From NCBI GenBank assembly GCA_963712815.1, contig CAVQJL010000008.1, positions 930,001 to 994,000 on the forward strand: 64,000 bases of DNA. The letters run 5' to 3'. Within the stretch, counting starts at the first letter, position 1, and each line of letters starts with the position of its first letter. This DNA comes from RPQJ01 sp963712815. GTDB taxonomy: Bacteria > Pseudomonadota > Gammaproteobacteria > Steroidobacterales > Steroidobacteraceae. The notes beneath the pieces were generated by a model that made no database searches, was not told the DNA's origin, and was given only the letters and a program-made list of their open reading frames with translations. Shown one piece after another: positions 50,157-58,720 of the stretch. Position numbers and translations under genes: made by a program.

Positions 50157-51464
50157 CTATTGGCCGGCAAAATACTTCGCGGCATTGCGCAGATAACCCG
50201 GCGAGTGATCGATCCCCGAGATTTCGTCAGGGTTGGGCGCGAGACCGAAGTACATGCCACAGAAATCACGGGCCGGGTCGACATAGATACCCTGTCCCAT
50301 GTTGCCGTGCTTGAACATGGCGCCATCGCTGAAGACATGGTCCCACTGGGCTGAATTGTAGGCAGGGACTTCGCCGAACCAGTCGGTGCCGTATTGCTCT
50401 TCGGTCGAGCCCTTGTAGGCCTCGGGATTGCCCATGGTCTGGATGCTTTTCAGCAGCCTGTCCGAGATGATCTGCTCATCCGACACGACATTCCAACTGG
50501 GCGTGTAAATCAACGTGTAGCGCAACAGGTCCTCGGGCGTCGTGTTGTGCAAACCGGCGGCCAGAGGAGTTCCGTCCGGCGCGAGCCCGCAAATGAACGG
50601 GTTCTTCGCCCCGATCTTCGACCAGACCCGCTCGTTCCAAAAGTCCTGCCACCGCATTCCGGACACATATTGCGTCGCCAGCACCAGCGTCTGGGTATTC
50701 GCGCCGGAATAGCGGAAACGTTCGCCTGCGGATTCACCCGGCAATGGCTTGGCATTCTTGGACATCTCGCGGAAATCGCCCTTGTTCGGCTCGAAACCGG
50801 CCGTGAACCAGTTTGCGATCCACGATTTAGGGTTCAGTAGGTTCTCGATGGTTTCCTCAATATTGAGGCCGGAGGACATGTTCATCACGTTCCTGACCGT
50901 CGCCTGCTCCCAGGCCGACCCTCTGATCTCGGGCACGTAGGTCGGGACCGGCTTGTCCAGATCGATCTTGCCCTCATCAGCAAGCATCGCGACAAGCAGG
51001 CCAACCGTCGGTTTGGATGCCGACATCCAGATGTGGATATCGGTGGGATTCATGCCCGGATAGACCTCGAAAACGACTTTGCCCTTGTGGGCCATCATCA
51101 TCGCCTGAACCTGGCGCTTGCCGACCAGATATTCCTTCAGCGGCGGCGTCGGTGTGCCGTCAGCAGCCGTATAGGTCAGATCCAGAAGAGACGGATCGAT
51201 CGCCCGCTCAAGCTTGGAAAACTCCTGCGGCGGAGCGACGTAGGAGCAATGGAAGAACTCGGGGAGATTGAGGTTGTAGTAGATGGAATCTTCGTTGCCC
51301 GACTGCCAGTTGGGAAAACTGTAGTTCTTGGTCGCCTTTGCGATGAATTCCGGGGACTGGGGCTTTTTCCACCTCGCCATCGGGCTGTCGACTTCAAGCG
51401 GCTCGAAACCCGATGCGCCAACTCGGATCGGAGCGTCGTAATCATTGTCGTGTTTAGTGTTCAT
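50157..51464 (-). CDS. Beta-lactamase-related serine hydrolase (MlrB-like fold)
   Basis: 435 residues from ATG 51464; an ATG at 51491 would add nine. No signal peptide. SxxK at S148-A-S-K151 (WMSASKPTVG) and RYSGANTQ for the Tyr motif. HGNMGQGIYVDP near the C terminus is where the third motif would fall. The N-terminal 90 residues (FPNWQSGNEDSIYYNLNLPE) are unlike class C beta-lactamases. MlrB of microcystin degraders belongs to the same broad family and also lacks a close beta-lactamase relative. Pieces of this gene, or of a paralogue, occur twice elsewhere in the window. Confidence 0.83.
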   Translation of the reverse strand: MNTKHDNDYDAPIRVGASGFEPLEVDSPMARWKKPQSPEFIAKATKNYSFPNWQSGNEDSIYYNLNLPEFFHCSYVAPPQEFSKLERAIDPSLLDLTYTAADGTPTPPLKEYLVGKRQVQAMMMAHKGKVVFEVYPGMNPTDIHIWMSASKPTVGLLVAMLADEGKIDLDKPVPTYVPEIRGSAWEQATVRNVMNMSSGLNIEETIENLLNPKSWIANWFTAGFEPNKGDFREMSKNAKPLPGESAGERFRYSGANTQTLVLATQYVSGMRWQDFWNERVWSKIGAKNPFICGLAPDGTPLAAGLHNTTPEDLLRYTLIYTPSWNVVSDEQIISDRLLKSIQTMGNPEAYKGSTEEQYGTDWFGEVPAYNSAQWDHVFSDGAMFKHGNMGQGIYVDPARDFCGMYFGLAPNPDEISGIDHSPGYLRNAAKYFAGQ

Positions 51465-51526
51465 TTCTGTTCTCGCCTCGTGATTAGTCATCCGTTACGG
51501 ACTGCTGAAAAATTCGTTAAGAATGA

Positions 51527-53521
51527 TCAATTTCCCATCTCTGGACTGAGCCCGTCAGAGAGTGAACGACGGTAGCAACGCATCGCTGGCAACAGTCCAG
51601 CCAGCAGACCGGCCGCAAGCATCCCTGCGAATAGTGGCGCGATGGTGCTCCCGGTGAATGCAGCGGACAGGCTCAATCCATAATGCTGGACTAGCGTGCT
51701 ATCGAGTGCCGACAAGCTTAACGCCGCGAGGAAGATCCCCATCACCAAGCCGCCAAGCGTGAGCAGAAAGGCTTCGCCGATGATCAGCAGAAATGTGTGC
51801 CGGGGCCTCGCACCGACAGCGCGCAACACGGCCATTTCGCGACGGCGCTCTTCCAGACCACTCCAGAGTACGGTCAGCATTCCCACCAGCACTACAGTGA
51901 TCACACACCATGACATGCCACGCAGGACATTCTCGGCCACGCCGACAATCTCCCAGAGCTCCAGCAACGCCGGGCCCGGCATGACAGCACTGAGCGGCTC
52001 CGCTGGCCAGTTGCCGAGTCGCGCCTGCATAAACAGCGCAGCAGCACGCTGATCCAGGGCCACCAGCATCGCCGAGATCCGCTCCGGAGCTCTAGCCACC
52101 AGGCGGGCTTCTTCGGCACTGAGCCTGTCAAATGCATCAGGTGGGCGCCCACCCAGCCAGTCGGCGTGCATCGCTTCGATACCAGCCAGACTGACATGAA
52201 CCGTACGATCAACCGCCGTGCCGGTGCGTTGCAGGATGCCGACAATGCGGAACGGTTTGTCCTGATGGCTGTGCACCGCATCCATCGCGGCTTCCAGACC
52301 ATGCTCAAGGGCGATCTGCTGGTTCAGCTGGTAGCCGAGTCGTTCAGCAACCTCGGCACCGATCACAGCGTCGAAAGGATCAGAAAAGGGATGTCCTGCA
52401 GCAAAGGCCAGCGGCTGCGAACGTCCATAACGGAAATGTTTGAAATAGTCCGCCTCGGTGCCCATCACCGGGTAGCCATGGTGCGAATCGCCGAAACTGA
52501 CTGGCAGCGCCCAGGCCACTCCGGGCAGTGCTGCAATCTGGCGGTAGGACTCGAAGCTCATGCCGCGCCCGGGCGTGCCGGTACGAAAGACCACGCCCAT
52601 CAGCAACTCAACCGAGCCACCGCGCGGCCCCACGATAAGGTCGACCCCGGAGACGCTGCGCGTGAAGGCCTCGCGGGCTTGCGTGCGGACCTGTTCGACG
52701 ACGATCAGCACGGCCGAGCCCAGCCCGATACAGGCAATCGTCATCAGCGCCGCGAAGCGCCGCGAACCAAGACTGCTCCAGGCCAGTGTCAGCAGAGACC
52801 GTATCAGCATGTGACCTGCATCCAGCGTCAGGTGTCGTTCGAAATGCGGGCGCAGGTTGGCATCGTGGCTGACGAGAACGATTGCGGTATTGGCGCTGCG
52901 CGCTTCCGAGAAAAGCAGTTCCAGAAAGGCGTCGCGATTGTCGGCATCAAGGGCCGAGGTCGGTTCATCGGCGAGCACCAATGCCGGCCTTCCGATCAGC
53001 GCCCGTGCGGCGGCAACCCGCTGTTGCTGGCCGACGCTCAGGCGCCCCGCGCGACGATATTGGACGTCCTTGGCACCGAGCCCCAGGGCAGCGAGCAGTC
53101 GCCGCGCTTCATCAACCAACCCGCCACCGATTTCCGCTGCCTGACGCCGGAGTGGCGAGAAACGACACGGCAGCAGGACGTTGTCGAGGGCACTCAGATA
53201 GGGGAGCAGGTTGAATTGCTGAAAGACAAAGCCAACATGGTCGGCCCTGAGCAGATCGCGTTGAGCGGCGCTCAGCTCACCCATACTCTGGCCAAGCATC
53301 CGGACGCCTCCCCGCTGCGGCAGCAGAACCCCGCCCAACAACTGCAGCAAGGTGCTCTTCCCTGAACCGCTCGGCCCTTCCAGCATCCAGTGTTCATCTG
53401 ATCTGACACTCAAGTCTGTGATTCCAATCCGGAACGAAGACCCCGGCCAGGAAAAACTCATATCCTTTACGACAAGCACGCACTTCGATTTCGAAACAGA
53501 CACCGGAGATGCTTCGACCAT
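51527..53521 (-). CDS. ABC transporter, ATPase and FtsX/MacB-type permease fused in one chain
   Basis: 664 residues from ATG 53521; a TTG at 53590, just after the DUF3299 stop, would add 23. The ATPase is at about 12-235: Walker A GPSGSGKST at 49-57, signature LSVGQQQRV near 158 and Walker B ALVLADEPTSALD near 173. From about 236 (HMLIRSLLTLAWSSLGSRR) it is a LolCE/FtsX-type permease: helix, large periplasmic domain, then three helices with GLEERRREMAVLRAVGARP. In most genomes these are two genes, and MLIRS looks like the old permease start. Such transporters move lipoproteins, peptides or metals mechanically. Adjacent to two DUF3299 genes, as in Vibrio zrg-type zinc systems. Confidence 0.83.
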   Translation of the reverse strand: MVEASPVSVSKSKCVLVVKDMSFSWPGSSFRIGITDLSVRSDEHWMLEGPSGSGKSTLLQLLGGVLLPQRGGVRMLGQSMGELSAAQRDLLRADHVGFVFQQFNLLPYLSALDNVLLPCRFSPLRRQAAEIGGGLVDEARRLLAALGLGAKDVQYRRAGRLSVGQQQRVAAARALIGRPALVLADEPTSALDADNRDAFLELLFSEARSANTAIVLVSHDANLRPHFERHLTLDAGHMLIRSLLTLAWSSLGSRRFAALMTIACIGLGSAVLIVVEQVRTQAREAFTRSVSGVDLIVGPRGGSVELLMGVVFRTGTPGRGMSFESYRQIAALPGVAWALPVSFGDSHHGYPVMGTEADYFKHFRYGRSQPLAFAAGHPFSDPFDAVIGAEVAERLGYQLNQQIALEHGLEAAMDAVHSHQDKPFRIVGILQRTGTAVDRTVHVSLAGIEAMHADWLGGRPPDAFDRLSAEEARLVARAPERISAMLVALDQRAAALFMQARLGNWPAEPLSAVMPGPALLELWEIVGVAENVLRGMSWCVITVVLVGMLTVLWSGLEERRREMAVLRAVGARPRHTFLLIIGEAFLLTLGGLVMGIFLAALSLSALDSTLVQHYGLSLSAAFTGSTIAPLFAGMLAAGLLAGLLPAMRCYRRSLSDGLSPEMGN

Positions 53522-53591
53522 CGCGGCCGGTGCTCCGAGTGCGGCCTCAAGACCGTGCTCGATTGCGGTCTGGGCGCGCTCGTAAGACAAA

Positions 53592-54356
53592 CTACTTTTT
53601 GTAAGCTTCAATGGTCCCGGCTTCAAGCGTGTAGCTGCTTGGAATACTGGTGGCGCCGTCCACCAGGAAAAGCTTGCTGTCCTCAAGCTGGGTGATCATT
53701 CTGCCTTGTACCCACACAGGGCTGAACCGGCCGTCGACCTCGATCCCCTGCGCAAACTTCACCAGTACGATCTGATTGGCCGGAGGAACCGGCTCGTGAA
53801 TGCAGGCACCGACGTAGGGAACGAGCAGGAATTCCGTTATCTTCAGCCCGTCCATCTCGAGTGGCAGGACATAGCCGGCGAGCCGTACCTGCTGTTCGTT
53901 CAGGGTTTCGTTGACCGCTTCCATCGCGTGCTTTCGCTTGGCGGCAATCTCCCCGCGCAAAGCGAGCAAACCATCAATATCGATATGGTCCTTCTCAAGC
54001 CGCTTTAGAGCGTTAGTGAGCCTTTCAGTTTGCTCTGGCGTAATGTCCACGCCTTGCGACTGCATCTGCCTTGTTCTGGCGACCACCACCAGGTCGATTT
54101 TCTGCTCAGGGGTCAGCTCGAGGAAGGGATCGTTATATATCTCAACTTGCGGGACAAGATTCGCCCAGGTGATTTGCTGCGCCTTTTCAGTGGTGGCAGC
54201 CAAGGCGATGCCGGCGAGGCCGACGAGAAAAAGCAGCGAAGCCAGGGCGTTCAGCACCAGCCATCTGCCCAAAATGCTGTTATTGGAAGGTCTGAATGTC
54301 ACTACGTAAGCTTCTTTTGTGACAATCGCTGCAGTCAGCTTGAGACGGCGCGTCAT
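53592..54356 (-). CDS. DUF3299-family exported protein
   Basis: 254 residues. The first 50 include a cytoplasmic start and one hydrophobic helix (WLVLNALASLLFLVGLAGIA) that may be a signal anchor. Then ITWANLVPQVEIYNDPFLEL and the DUF3299 core AGYVLPLEMDGLKITEFLLV, PYVGACIHEPVPPANQIVLV, with the single Cys of GACIH. DUF3299 proteins occur with LolCDE-like ABC transporters linked to zinc. It directly precedes the ABC fusion gene. Confidence 0.85.
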   Translation of the reverse strand: MTRRLKLTAAIVTKEAYVVTFRPSNNSILGRWLVLNALASLLFLVGLAGIALAATTEKAQQITWANLVPQVEIYNDPFLELTPEQKIDLVVVARTRQMQSQGVDITPEQTERLTNALKRLEKDHIDIDGLLALRGEIAAKRKHAMEAVNETLNEQQVRLAGYVLPLEMDGLKITEFLLVPYVGACIHEPVPPANQIVLVKFAQGIEVDGRFSPVWVQGRMITQLEDSKLFLVDGATSIPSSYTLEAGTIEAYKK

Positions 54357-54408
54357 TTACAGATTTTCTCTGTACAGGCCACCTTCCTGCATGTACGCGG
54401 CCGGTGTG

Positions 54409-55137
54409 TCAGCGCTCGGCGCCGGTGGTGACGGTTTTCTCGGACGCACCAACAACGCCATTCCCGCCCAGATCTTCCCGTCGCTCGACGGTGCTGGCGT
54501 CAAGGGTCCAACCGCTGAGCATGCGCGCCTCTCCATCGAGGATGAATATGGTGGCATCGCTTGGTTCGCTACGGAGCAGGCCAGAAACCTGAACCGGTAC
54601 ATAGAGAGACTGGCCCTGCGGGTCTTCCGTCAATCTCACCCGCACGAGCTTGTTCGGCGGAGGCGACGGGAGATGGCTGCACATCCCGACCTGGGGAACC
54701 AGATAACCGAAATACGTGCCATCGACGGTCTGCGGCGCGGGGATCAGATAGCCCGACAGCGTGACCTCGGCTCCGTCCAGGACGGGGTTCGTGGCCATGC
54801 TCGCGGTCTGCCGCTTTTTGGCGACGTCCCAGCGCTGGGCCAAGAGCGCATCGACGTCCTGACCGTTGATCTCCAGCATGTCCTTGGCCGCGCTGCGCCG
54901 GGCTGTCAGCCGGGCGCGCTCGTCTTCAGCGAGATCCTTCTGCGCGAGCTTCTCATCAAGTTCCACCACGAGTTTCAACTCATTCAGCAAGCGGAACCCC
55001 ATGTCTCGGTAGGGATCGTCGAAGACGACGGCCAAAGGGTCCACCAGGTCTGAAAACTCGATCGCCTCGGGTTCTGCAGAGGCCTGGGTGGCGGCCAACA
55101 TGGCCGCCACCACAAGAACGAATACCCAAAACCTCAT
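54409..55137 (-). CDS. Second DUF3299-family exported protein
   Basis: 242 residues with a signal peptide (1-21, ending QASA). IEFSDLVDPLAVVFDDPYRD at the start, and the core SGYLIPAPQTVDGTYFGYLV, PQVGMCSHLPSPPPNKLVRV shares the DUF3299 pattern with the neighbouring gene, including a Cys at the same place (GMCSH). The C-terminal 30 residues are unrelated tail. Two diverged DUF3299 paralogues in tandem suggest a two-component periplasmic assembly. Confidence 0.82.
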   Translation of the reverse strand: MRFWVFVLVVAAMLAATQASAEPEAIEFSDLVDPLAVVFDDPYRDMGFRLLNELKLVVELDEKLAQKDLAEDERARLTARRSAAKDMLEINGQDVDALLAQRWDVAKKRQTASMATNPVLDGAEVTLSGYLIPAPQTVDGTYFGYLVPQVGMCSHLPSPPPNKLVRVRLTEDPQGQSLYVPVQVSGLLRSEPSDATIFILDGEARMLSGWTLDASTVERREDLGGNGVVGASEKTVTTGAER

Positions 55138-55167
55138 GTCACGCCTACGTTTCTGAGTGTGTCACGG

Positions 55168-56806
55168 TCACTTTCCGACGCTCTGAGGGAAGGCATCCGA
55201 GAAGTCAGATGGCATAGGCATACCGGTCGAGAATTCAGCTTTCCACGACTCTTCCGAGATCGGCACGAAGCGCGGCTTGGCTTCGGGCTCAAACCGGATC
55301 GGCTGACCAGCGAAGACAGGAAGCACCACGTCGTCACGCACAGTGACCTGACCGTTGACGATCACGGCTTTCATGCCCGTCGAAGGGATACTGCCCTTTT
55401 CATAGGTTGAATTGTCCGTGAAGGTTTCGGGGTCAAAGACCACGATATCGGCGACCATGCCTTTCTGGATGCGGCCGCGTTCTTGCATGGCCTTCAGGCC
55501 GGTATCGCCCAGATGCTTGGCAGCGTTGTAGCTGAGGATCGACATCAGCTGCATCATCGGGATGTTGTTTTCCCGACCGAGGCGAATCGTAGCGCCTCGG
55601 GCACCAGCCGTGCGGGGGTGGGTGCCGCCCAGTTTCTCCATCGGGTAATCCCAGGGGGCGTCATACGGCGTGCCAGCAGTTGCATCGCTGGCCATGGTCA
55701 CGCCCTTCAGCGTCAGCCACTTCGCCTGGTTTTCTTCGGGCTGCTTGAAGATGACGATTAGCCTGGACGGTTCGGATGCGACGGTTTCCTTGTAGGTTTC
55801 CAGGGTGTAGTACTCACCGGTGACCGGATCCAGCATGGTATCTTCATAGCGTCTGCCAAAACCGTCGATCCAGCTCTCAGGCTCCAGGAACTCGGCATTG
55901 ATCGTGGTGGAACCTGCTGCGTAGGGATAGATTTCACCCCAGATGTTGTGGCCCTGTTCCTGAAGCTTGGTAATCATCTCGTGTGCAAGCTGCCAGCCGT
56001 CGTTGTTGTAGTGCAGCACGATCGCCGGGGCGCCAAGCGCCACGGCGTTGGCGACGAGTTCCTGCGCACCATTGTTCTCCGTCGTGTCGGTGCCGAGCGT
56101 ATAGCGGGTATGGGCGCCGGTCGGGCGGTCATAGCGCGCCGCGACTTTCTGAATTTCGTACATCTCGCGTGATGAGACGCCCTCTCTCATGTAGCCCACG
56201 GTACTGCCGACGCCGGGGGCGCCAGCCTGCAGGCCCTTGTCAATCTCCTCGAGAATCGCGTTGCCCTGTTCCAGGGTCGGGCGCGTCACGCTCCAGCCTG
56301 TCTTCTTCCGGGTTTCCAAAGCGGAAATGGGGCCGTCTTTCAAGTAATCGCCGTCTGACCCGTCGATGACCATCGCGCGGGCTAACTCGTGGCTGACCGC
56401 ACAGCCATAGTTGGCCCCGGTCACACCGGCACGCGCTTCGTACCAGTCGGCCATATAGGATCCCGCACAGCCCAATCTCGAAATCCATGCTGCTGGTCAA
56501 CCCATCGCGCAACCCGAGGGAATAGCCGACCGGCATCTGAAAGTGGAAATGGGTGTCGATGAAGCCCGGTGCCACGATGTTGCCGGTGGCATCTATCGTC
56601 TTGGCACCCTTCAGCGGTTTCTTGCTGATTTCGGTAATGCGGCCATCTTTGATACCGACGCTGGCGACACCGTCAAACAGGGTTTCAGGGTCCATGACCC
56701 GGCCGTTGTTGATCACGAGATCGTAATCGGCGGCCATTGCCGGTGTGGCCATAACCAGGGTTGGTACCAAAACGCGCAAAAGCGCCGTTAGTCGTTTCAA
56801 TTCCAT
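55168..56806 (-). pseudogene. N-acyl-D-amino-acid deacylase-like amidohydrolase, one frameshift
   Basis: ATG 56806, ribosome site GGAGA and signal peptide (ending ATPAMA). The N-terminal part has YDLVINNGRVMDPETLFDGV and APGFIDTHFHFQMP (the metal HxH). At the C-run 56471-56473 the frame breaks; removing one base gives DFEIGCAGSYMADWY and a continuous C-terminal part of 430 residues with HTRYTLGTDTTENNG, ASDATAGTPYDAPWDYP and KGMVADIVVFDPETF. Corrected length about 545, right for D-aminoacylases, which release D-amino acids from N-acyl forms. A homopolymer error is likely because no other damage is seen. Confidence 0.78.
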
Positions 56807-56959
56807 TCTCCTAACCAAGAGTAAAAACATCTGTATTCAATATTGATTTATTGCCGGGAAATCTACATCGGCAGCGAGGAGTTGCCGCAAGGTCCGGAAC
56901 AAGCTTTCTTCAATCAGCTGCATCTGTTCGCTTCCCTTCTTTCCATGCCTTGGCCCCTG

Positions 56960-57865
56960 CTAATTCTTACCCCACGGTAATGACACAACCCGGGTTACGG
57001 TGAAACGCACCTCCCAATCGGGTCCGAAAGCATCCGCCTGCTCGATGTAGTTCCAGTACTGGAGGCCGAACTTCCAGGGCGTGCCATCAAGGATTGTGGT
57101 CTTAGACACACCGACACCCAGCGGAAACGTCCACTCCTGTCCGCTTTGCGCCTCGTGGTTGTAGGCGAAGGTCGGAGACGAGCTAATCTGCCAGCCATCG
57201 CTGAGGTTAATCGTGTAGAAATACTGTCCGCCGGTGATACTTGTTGAAAAGCTGTCCTCGCCAGCAATGTCCCACTGATGCGAGACGAGCAAACCGAGCA
57301 CACCCCATTTGGAAACCTTTCCAAGAGCGACCTCGGGGCCCAGCAACCACTGGTCCAGACCCAGTGCGTCGTCTGTTGCCGTGGGCAAAGTACCCACAAT
57401 GCCACCGACCACCACATAGCCACCTGGAAGACTTTTGCCCACTGCGGCATCAAAGCCAATATCCCCAAGTTCGACACCTTTATTATCGAATCCGCCTGCT
57501 GTCGGAACGTCTTGAGAAATTACAACCGGCACAGCGGGCCGCAGGTAAAAGTTGGTAGTGTCGTTGATCGGATAGGGAAAGACGGGTTGAAAGGTCAAGC
57601 GAGTTGCGCTCTGATCAGATGCCCCCGGCAGGTCGCCTTTGTAACTAATGTAGTCGAGATTGAAGTTCAATGACCCAAGCACAGAGTTCGGATCTGCCAA
57701 CTGCCTGGCAACCTCGTCGGCTGTCAGCGCCGCCTGCTTCATCAAGGGGTTGGGCCCTAGCTCGATACTCTCTTTTGCCTGGTCTTCTTGAGCGAGAGCG
57801 GTAACGCTCAAAGTAGAGAAGACACAGATTGTGATTAGCTGGGTAAAATTTGATTTCGCTTGCAT
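56960..57865 (-). CDS. Outer-membrane transporter-like beta-barrel protein
   Basis: 301 residues with a signal peptide (1-25). The body alternates hydrophobic and polar residues in strand-length runs and contains LNFNLDYISYKGDLPGASDQ, LRPAVPVVI and VSHQWDIAGEDSFSTSITGG, a pattern I associate with proteins annotated as transporter or neuromedin U-like in bacteria (MetA/phenol-type barrels). It ends with an aromatic-containing VVSLPWGKN. Last gene of the hydrolase block; a strong hairpin lies 90 bases upstream of its start. Confidence 0.7.
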   Translation of the reverse strand: MQAKSNFTQLITICVFSTLSVTALAQEDQAKESIELGPNPLMKQAALTADEVARQLADPNSVLGSLNFNLDYISYKGDLPGASDQSATRLTFQPVFPYPINDTTNFYLRPAVPVVISQDVPTAGGFDNKGVELGDIGFDAAVGKSLPGGYVVVGGIVGTLPTATDDALGLDQWLLGPEVALGKVSKWGVLGLLVSHQWDIAGEDSFSTSITGGQYFYTINLSDGWQISSSPTFAYNHEAQSGQEWTFPLGVGVSKTTILDGTPWKFGLQYWNYIEQADAFGPDWEVRFTVTRVVSLPWGKN

Positions 57866-57954
57866 ATATTCTTCCTGCGCCGACAGAAGTAGGGGTATTC
57901 CCTAATACTGCCTTCAGCAATCTCGCTGGATGGTAGGCGACTCGCTGTGTCATG

Positions 57955-57982
57955 CGCGAGAGTCCCTTTCGGGACTCTCGCG
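57955..57982. promoter_or_regulatory. Perfect 12-base inverted repeat upstream of the outer-membrane protein gene
   Basis: CGCGAGAGTCCC, loop TTTC, GGGACTCTCGCG. It lies between the response-regulator stop (58097) and the start at 57865. The 17-base core AGAGTCCCTTTCGGGAC occurs again, in the other orientation, at 63051-63067. It could be a terminator without a T-run or a binding site. Confidence 0.55.
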
Positions 57983-58096
57983 GCGACCAATGCAGTGATA
58001 GAAGGGCGCTGGATGGTCGTGACGGAGGTTTGCTCGGCTTCGGGTCCTGGGTCGGCAGATGCGCCAGAGGGCGGGGCGCCGGCAGGCTTGAGCCAG

Positions 58097-58720
58097 TTAT
58101 CCCTCAGCAGGCATGCCCGATTCAACGGCAAGTTGTACCAGTTCGACGACCGACGTGACCCCGAGCTTCCGCATCAGGTTGGTACGGTGGCGCTTCACCG
58201 AGCGCTCGTCGATACCGAGGTCGTCGGCGATCCGCCTATTCCGCTTCCCTTGCATCACATGGGACAGCACTTGGTGTTCGCGCGGTGTCAGTTGCTCGAA
58301 ACGTGATTGCAATCGCTGACGGCGGGTCCGGGCAGTGCGTTCGCTTGCATTGCGCGCCAGCGCCCGCTCGATGGCGGCAATCACCAACTCCTTTGGAGCG
58401 GTCTTGACCAGGAAATCCTCGGCGCCCTGGCGCATGGCCTCGACGCTGATGGGGATGTCGCCGTGACCGGTAAGAAAAACGATGGGTAAGGGATCTGCGG
58501 ACTGCGCCAACGTTGCCTGTAACGCCATTCCATTCATGCCGGGCATCTGCAGGTCAGCCAATACGCATCCGGCGGCCCCGGACGGCCGCTGCGCCAGAAA
58601 CTCTTTTGCGGAGCTGAAACACGCGGTGGCATAGCCGGCGCTGCGCAGCAGGCGCTCGATACTCTTGAGGAAAGAAGCATCATCGTCCACGATGAATACG
58701 TTCTTTACTGGCCCTGTCAC
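58097..58720 (-). CDS. FixJ/NarL-type response regulator
   Basis: 207 residues. Receiver domain with D13-D14, phospho-acceptor D56 (VLADLQMPGMNG), Thr in FLTGHGDIPIS and Lys in DFLVKTAP. C-terminal LuxR helix-turn-helix: LTPREHQVLSHVMQGKRNRR, IADDLGIDERSVKRHRTNLM. The TGHGDIPISVEAM string is typical of the FixJ branch. It overlaps the kinase stop by four bases, so they are co-translated. Nearby targets are plausible. Confidence 0.92.
   Translation of the reverse strand: MTGPVKNVFIVDDDASFLKSIERLLRSAGYATACFSSAKEFLAQRPSGAAGCVLADLQMPGMNGMALQATLAQSADPLPIVFLTGHGDIPISVEAMRQGAEDFLVKTAPKELVIAAIERALARNASERTARTRRQRLQSRFEQLTPREHQVLSHVMQGKRNRRIADDLGIDERSVKRHRTNLMRKLGVTSVVELVQLAVESGMPAEG

Noticed and set aside
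57645..57953. Small minus-strand frame in the gap upstream of the outer-membrane protein gene
   Set aside because: Overlaps the signal-peptide region of that gene in another frame, with no ribosome site and no domain.
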